From Planctomycetia bacterium (GTDB lineage: Bacteria; Planctomycetota; Planctomycetia; Pirellulales; UBA1268), in assembly GCA_009919445.1 (NCBI GenBank), contig RGBY01000123.1, positions 1 to 7,465 on the forward strand: a stretch of 7,465 bases of DNA, read 5' to 3'. The notes below the pieces were generated by a model. The model worked only from the letters and a program-made list of their open reading frames with translations. It was not told the origin of the DNA and did no database searches. The position numbers and the translations under genes were made by a program. Positions 6,215 to 7,465 of this stretch are shown here, in pieces. Positions within the stretch are counted from its first letter, which is position 1; each line of letters opens with the position of its first letter.

Positions 6215-6328
6215 ATGAGCCACATGCCTGGCGAGCCCGCGGCGGCAGTTGGGAGATTTCTCGGTGTTCTGTTCGTGCTGTTGGTGTCACGCATCGCTCG
6301 GGTATCGGTGAAAGTCTCGTCGCCGTGA
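6215..6328 (+). CDS. Small hypothetical membrane protein, 37 residues
   Basis: ATG 6215 is preceded by AAGGAG at 6198-6203, an 11-base spacing, which is long but usable. The product is not recognised. It has a single hydrophobic segment (VGRFLGVLFVLLVSRIARV) followed by a basic tail ending in SSP, so it would be a one-pass membrane peptide. It lies 15 bases after the beta-strand ORF on the same strand. With no homology evidence available, chance is a real possibility. Confidence 0.22.
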   Translation: MSHMPGEPAAAVGRFLGVLFVLLVSRIARVSVKVSSP

Positions 6329-6450
6329 AATCGGCCGCATCCGGGAGTTGGCTCCGCAGTGTCACCAGGGGTGGCCGATTTCAAAAGGCTCCTCGAGCGT
6401 TCACCGATTCCCTCACTTAATCGCCTGGGACGCCCTCGGTGGAAACCGGG

Positions 6451-6474
6451 GGATCGCGTGACGTCGTACGATCC
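6451..6474 (-). terminator. Possible hairpin at the 3' end of the permease gene
   Basis: GGATCG (6451-6456) is the inverse of CGATCC (6469-6474), with a 12-base loop, starting 7 bases past the permease stop on the minus strand. The stem is only six pairs and no T-run follows in that direction, so termination here is a weak call. Confidence 0.25.
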
Positions 6475-6481
6475 TCAAGCC

Positions 6482-7465
6482 TTAGGCGAGGTCGCGATCT
6501 TGGAAGAGCACCAGCGCGATCAGGACCGCAATCGCAGAGTAGAGCGCGGCATAGAGTGCTGCCCAGCCGAGATAACTCCACGGGATCGGCACCCCACCAA
6601 CCACAGCTGCCTCAATCGTAAAGTGCTCAAGCACCGGTAAGAGCGTCGCGAACAGGCGTCCAACAAATCGCACGATTGCCAGTTTGCCAACACTCGACTG
6701 CACGATGAGTGGAACGAGGTGTCCCAGCACATAGATCGTGAAGCAGATGATCAGGTTGGGAATCATGCCAAGGCGAGTCGACACGGCCAAACTCACCGCA
6801 CCCAGCAGGATGGTCTCCAGCAACGAGAGCACCAATCCAGGGACGATCGTAATCATTTCGGACGCACACTCAGTCCAAAGCGGATCGGTCTTTGAAGATT
6901 CGCGAGCGTCGTAGACCACTTTCAGGCTGGTGGTCGCCATCAGGACCGCCCCAAGAATCATGAAGATCAGCAGGGCCACCAGCGCTAGGCCAATGAACTT
7001 GCCGATCACAAACTGCCGTCGAGTCAGAGGCTTGGAAAGCACCGTCAGGGCAGTCCGGCCCTCGATTTCATCAGCGACGGCGACACTGGCAGTCCAGATC
7101 ACCACCAGCAACGACAGCACCTTGACTAAGGTCAGGCCGCTGTCTTTGAGCATCTTTACGTCTTCCCCGAACGTGTTGTAGGGAATCACGATGAAGGAAA
7201 GCAGCAGGACGATGCCGGCAACGATTGCCACAGCAAAAATCGGCTGGCCGATGGCCTCCTTGGTCGTTGACGAAGCCACAGCAGCAACTCGCCTGGGAAG
7301 CAAGCGGAACGCCAGGTAGGCGAGCACGATTGCCAGCAGCGATACGGCAGTCAGCGGCAGGATCGCCACCTCGGGGAACTCAGGCACCAGTTGCCACTTC
7401 ACGGTCAGTTGGGCGGGGCCGGCTGCCTCAGCCTTTTCGCTATCGGAGACTTCGATCTGCGCCTT
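6482..7465 (-). CDS. ABC-2 type transporter permease, open at right edge
   Basis: This is an inner-membrane permease subunit of an ABC-2 type exporter. About seven hydrophobic segments are visible. Between the third and fourth lies the family's cytoplasmic loop DEIEGRTALTVLSKPLTRRQFVIGKFIG (given here as ADEIEGRTALT and KPLTRRQFVIGKFIG), which contacts the ATPase. TKEAIGQPIF before the second segment matches the usual N-terminal signature of these permeases, so the segment ahead of it (VAILPLTAVSLLAIVLAYLAF) looks like an added helix. GTG 7402 is a possible start giving 306 residues, but it has no Shine-Dalgarno site. The frame stays open through 21 more codons to the window end (IEVSDSEKAEAAGPAQLT), so the true start is probably upstream. 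The ATPase partner is not in the window and the cargo is unknown. The gene converges on the plus-strand block. Confidence 0.8.
   Translation of the reverse strand, partial: KAQIEVSDSEKAEAAGPAQLTVKWQLVPEFPEVAILPLTAVSLLAIVLAYLAFRLLPRRVAAVASSTTKEAIGQPIFAVAIVAGIVLLLSFIVIPYNTFGEDVKMLKDSGLTLVKVLSLLVVIWTASVAVADEIEGRTALTVLSKPLTRRQFVIGKFIGLALVALLIFMILGAVLMATTSLKVVYDARESSKTDPLWTECASEMITIVPGLVLSLLETILLGAVSLAVSTRLGMIPNLIICFTIYVLGHLVPLIVQSSVGKLAIVRFVGRLFATLLPVLEHFTIEAAVVGGVPIPWSYLGWAALYAALYSAIAVLIALVLFQDRDLA

Larger units (their letters stand above)
5562..6481. other. 920-base region without a confidently recognised gene; possible decayed envelope gene
   Basis: Between the oxidoreductase stop and the converging permease gene no known protein family was recognised. 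Coding-like stretches occur on the plus strand in successive frames. They are a short piece from GTG 5598 to the stop at 5649-5651 (SQPGDTSFLDRLIDTA), an acidic helix plus membrane/signal segment from about 5670 to 6027, and a beta-strand-like tail to 6199. Codons from 5670 to 5740 begin almost uniformly with G, a common mark of real coding phase, before the first well-supported ATG. This fits one gene with frameshifts or internal loss, but unrelated small ORFs cannot be excluded. Bases 6329-6450 show nothing recognisable. Confidence 0.4.

Noticed and set aside
6359..6640. 93-codon plus-strand frame entering the permease region
   Set aside because: Most of it is antisense to the clear ABC-2 permease. 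The remainder has no signal, domain or ribosome site.

Overview
The window looks like chromosomal DNA of a diderm, GC-rich bacterium. The best guess is a planctomycete (Pirellulales-like). This rests on protein style, not on a database search: an FHA-GAF regulator, a secreted M28 peptidase with PA and PDZ domains, and an OmpH/Skp - LpxC - Gfo/Idh/MocA gene run. GTG starts preceded by strong Shine-Dalgarno sites are common here. No rRNA, tRNA, CRISPR array, insertion sequence or phage gene was recognised.

Layout. Positions 1-695 (minus strand) hold the N-terminal 231 codons of an FHA-GAF signalling protein that runs off the left edge. A 260-base divergent intergenic region follows. Positions 956-2529 (plus) hold an M28-family metallopeptidase that is broken. 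The PA domain and the first metal-binding motifs are in one frame, and the tail plus PDZ domain are in another. The middle of the catalytic domain is missing. Positions 2683-5561 (plus) carry the outer-membrane block: an OmpH/Skp-like periplasmic chaperone, a strong hairpin, LpxC (the committed step of lipid A synthesis), and a Gfo/Idh/MocA oxidoreductase of the type found beside lipid A genes. Positions 5562-6481 hold no confidently recognised gene. They do contain coding-like pieces in different frames: a signal-peptide ORF, a beta-strand-like tail and a 37-codon membrane ORF, which look like a decayed or frameshifted envelope protein. Positions 6482-7465 (minus) hold an ABC-2 type permease that is open to the right edge.

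How the genes relate. OmpH escorts outer-membrane proteins, LpxC commits UDP-linked GlcNAc to lipid A, and the oxidoreductase probably acts on a nucleotide sugar in the same pathway. A GnnA-like role (oxidising UDP-GlcNAc at C3 so an amino group can be installed) is an attractive but unproven option. No lpxA, lpxD, lpxB, fabZ or gnnB is visible in the window. The most unusual points are the interrupted peptidase, the possible second disrupted gene downstream of the oxidoreductase, and the direct lpxC-oxidoreductase adjacency. No clearly new biological system was found.
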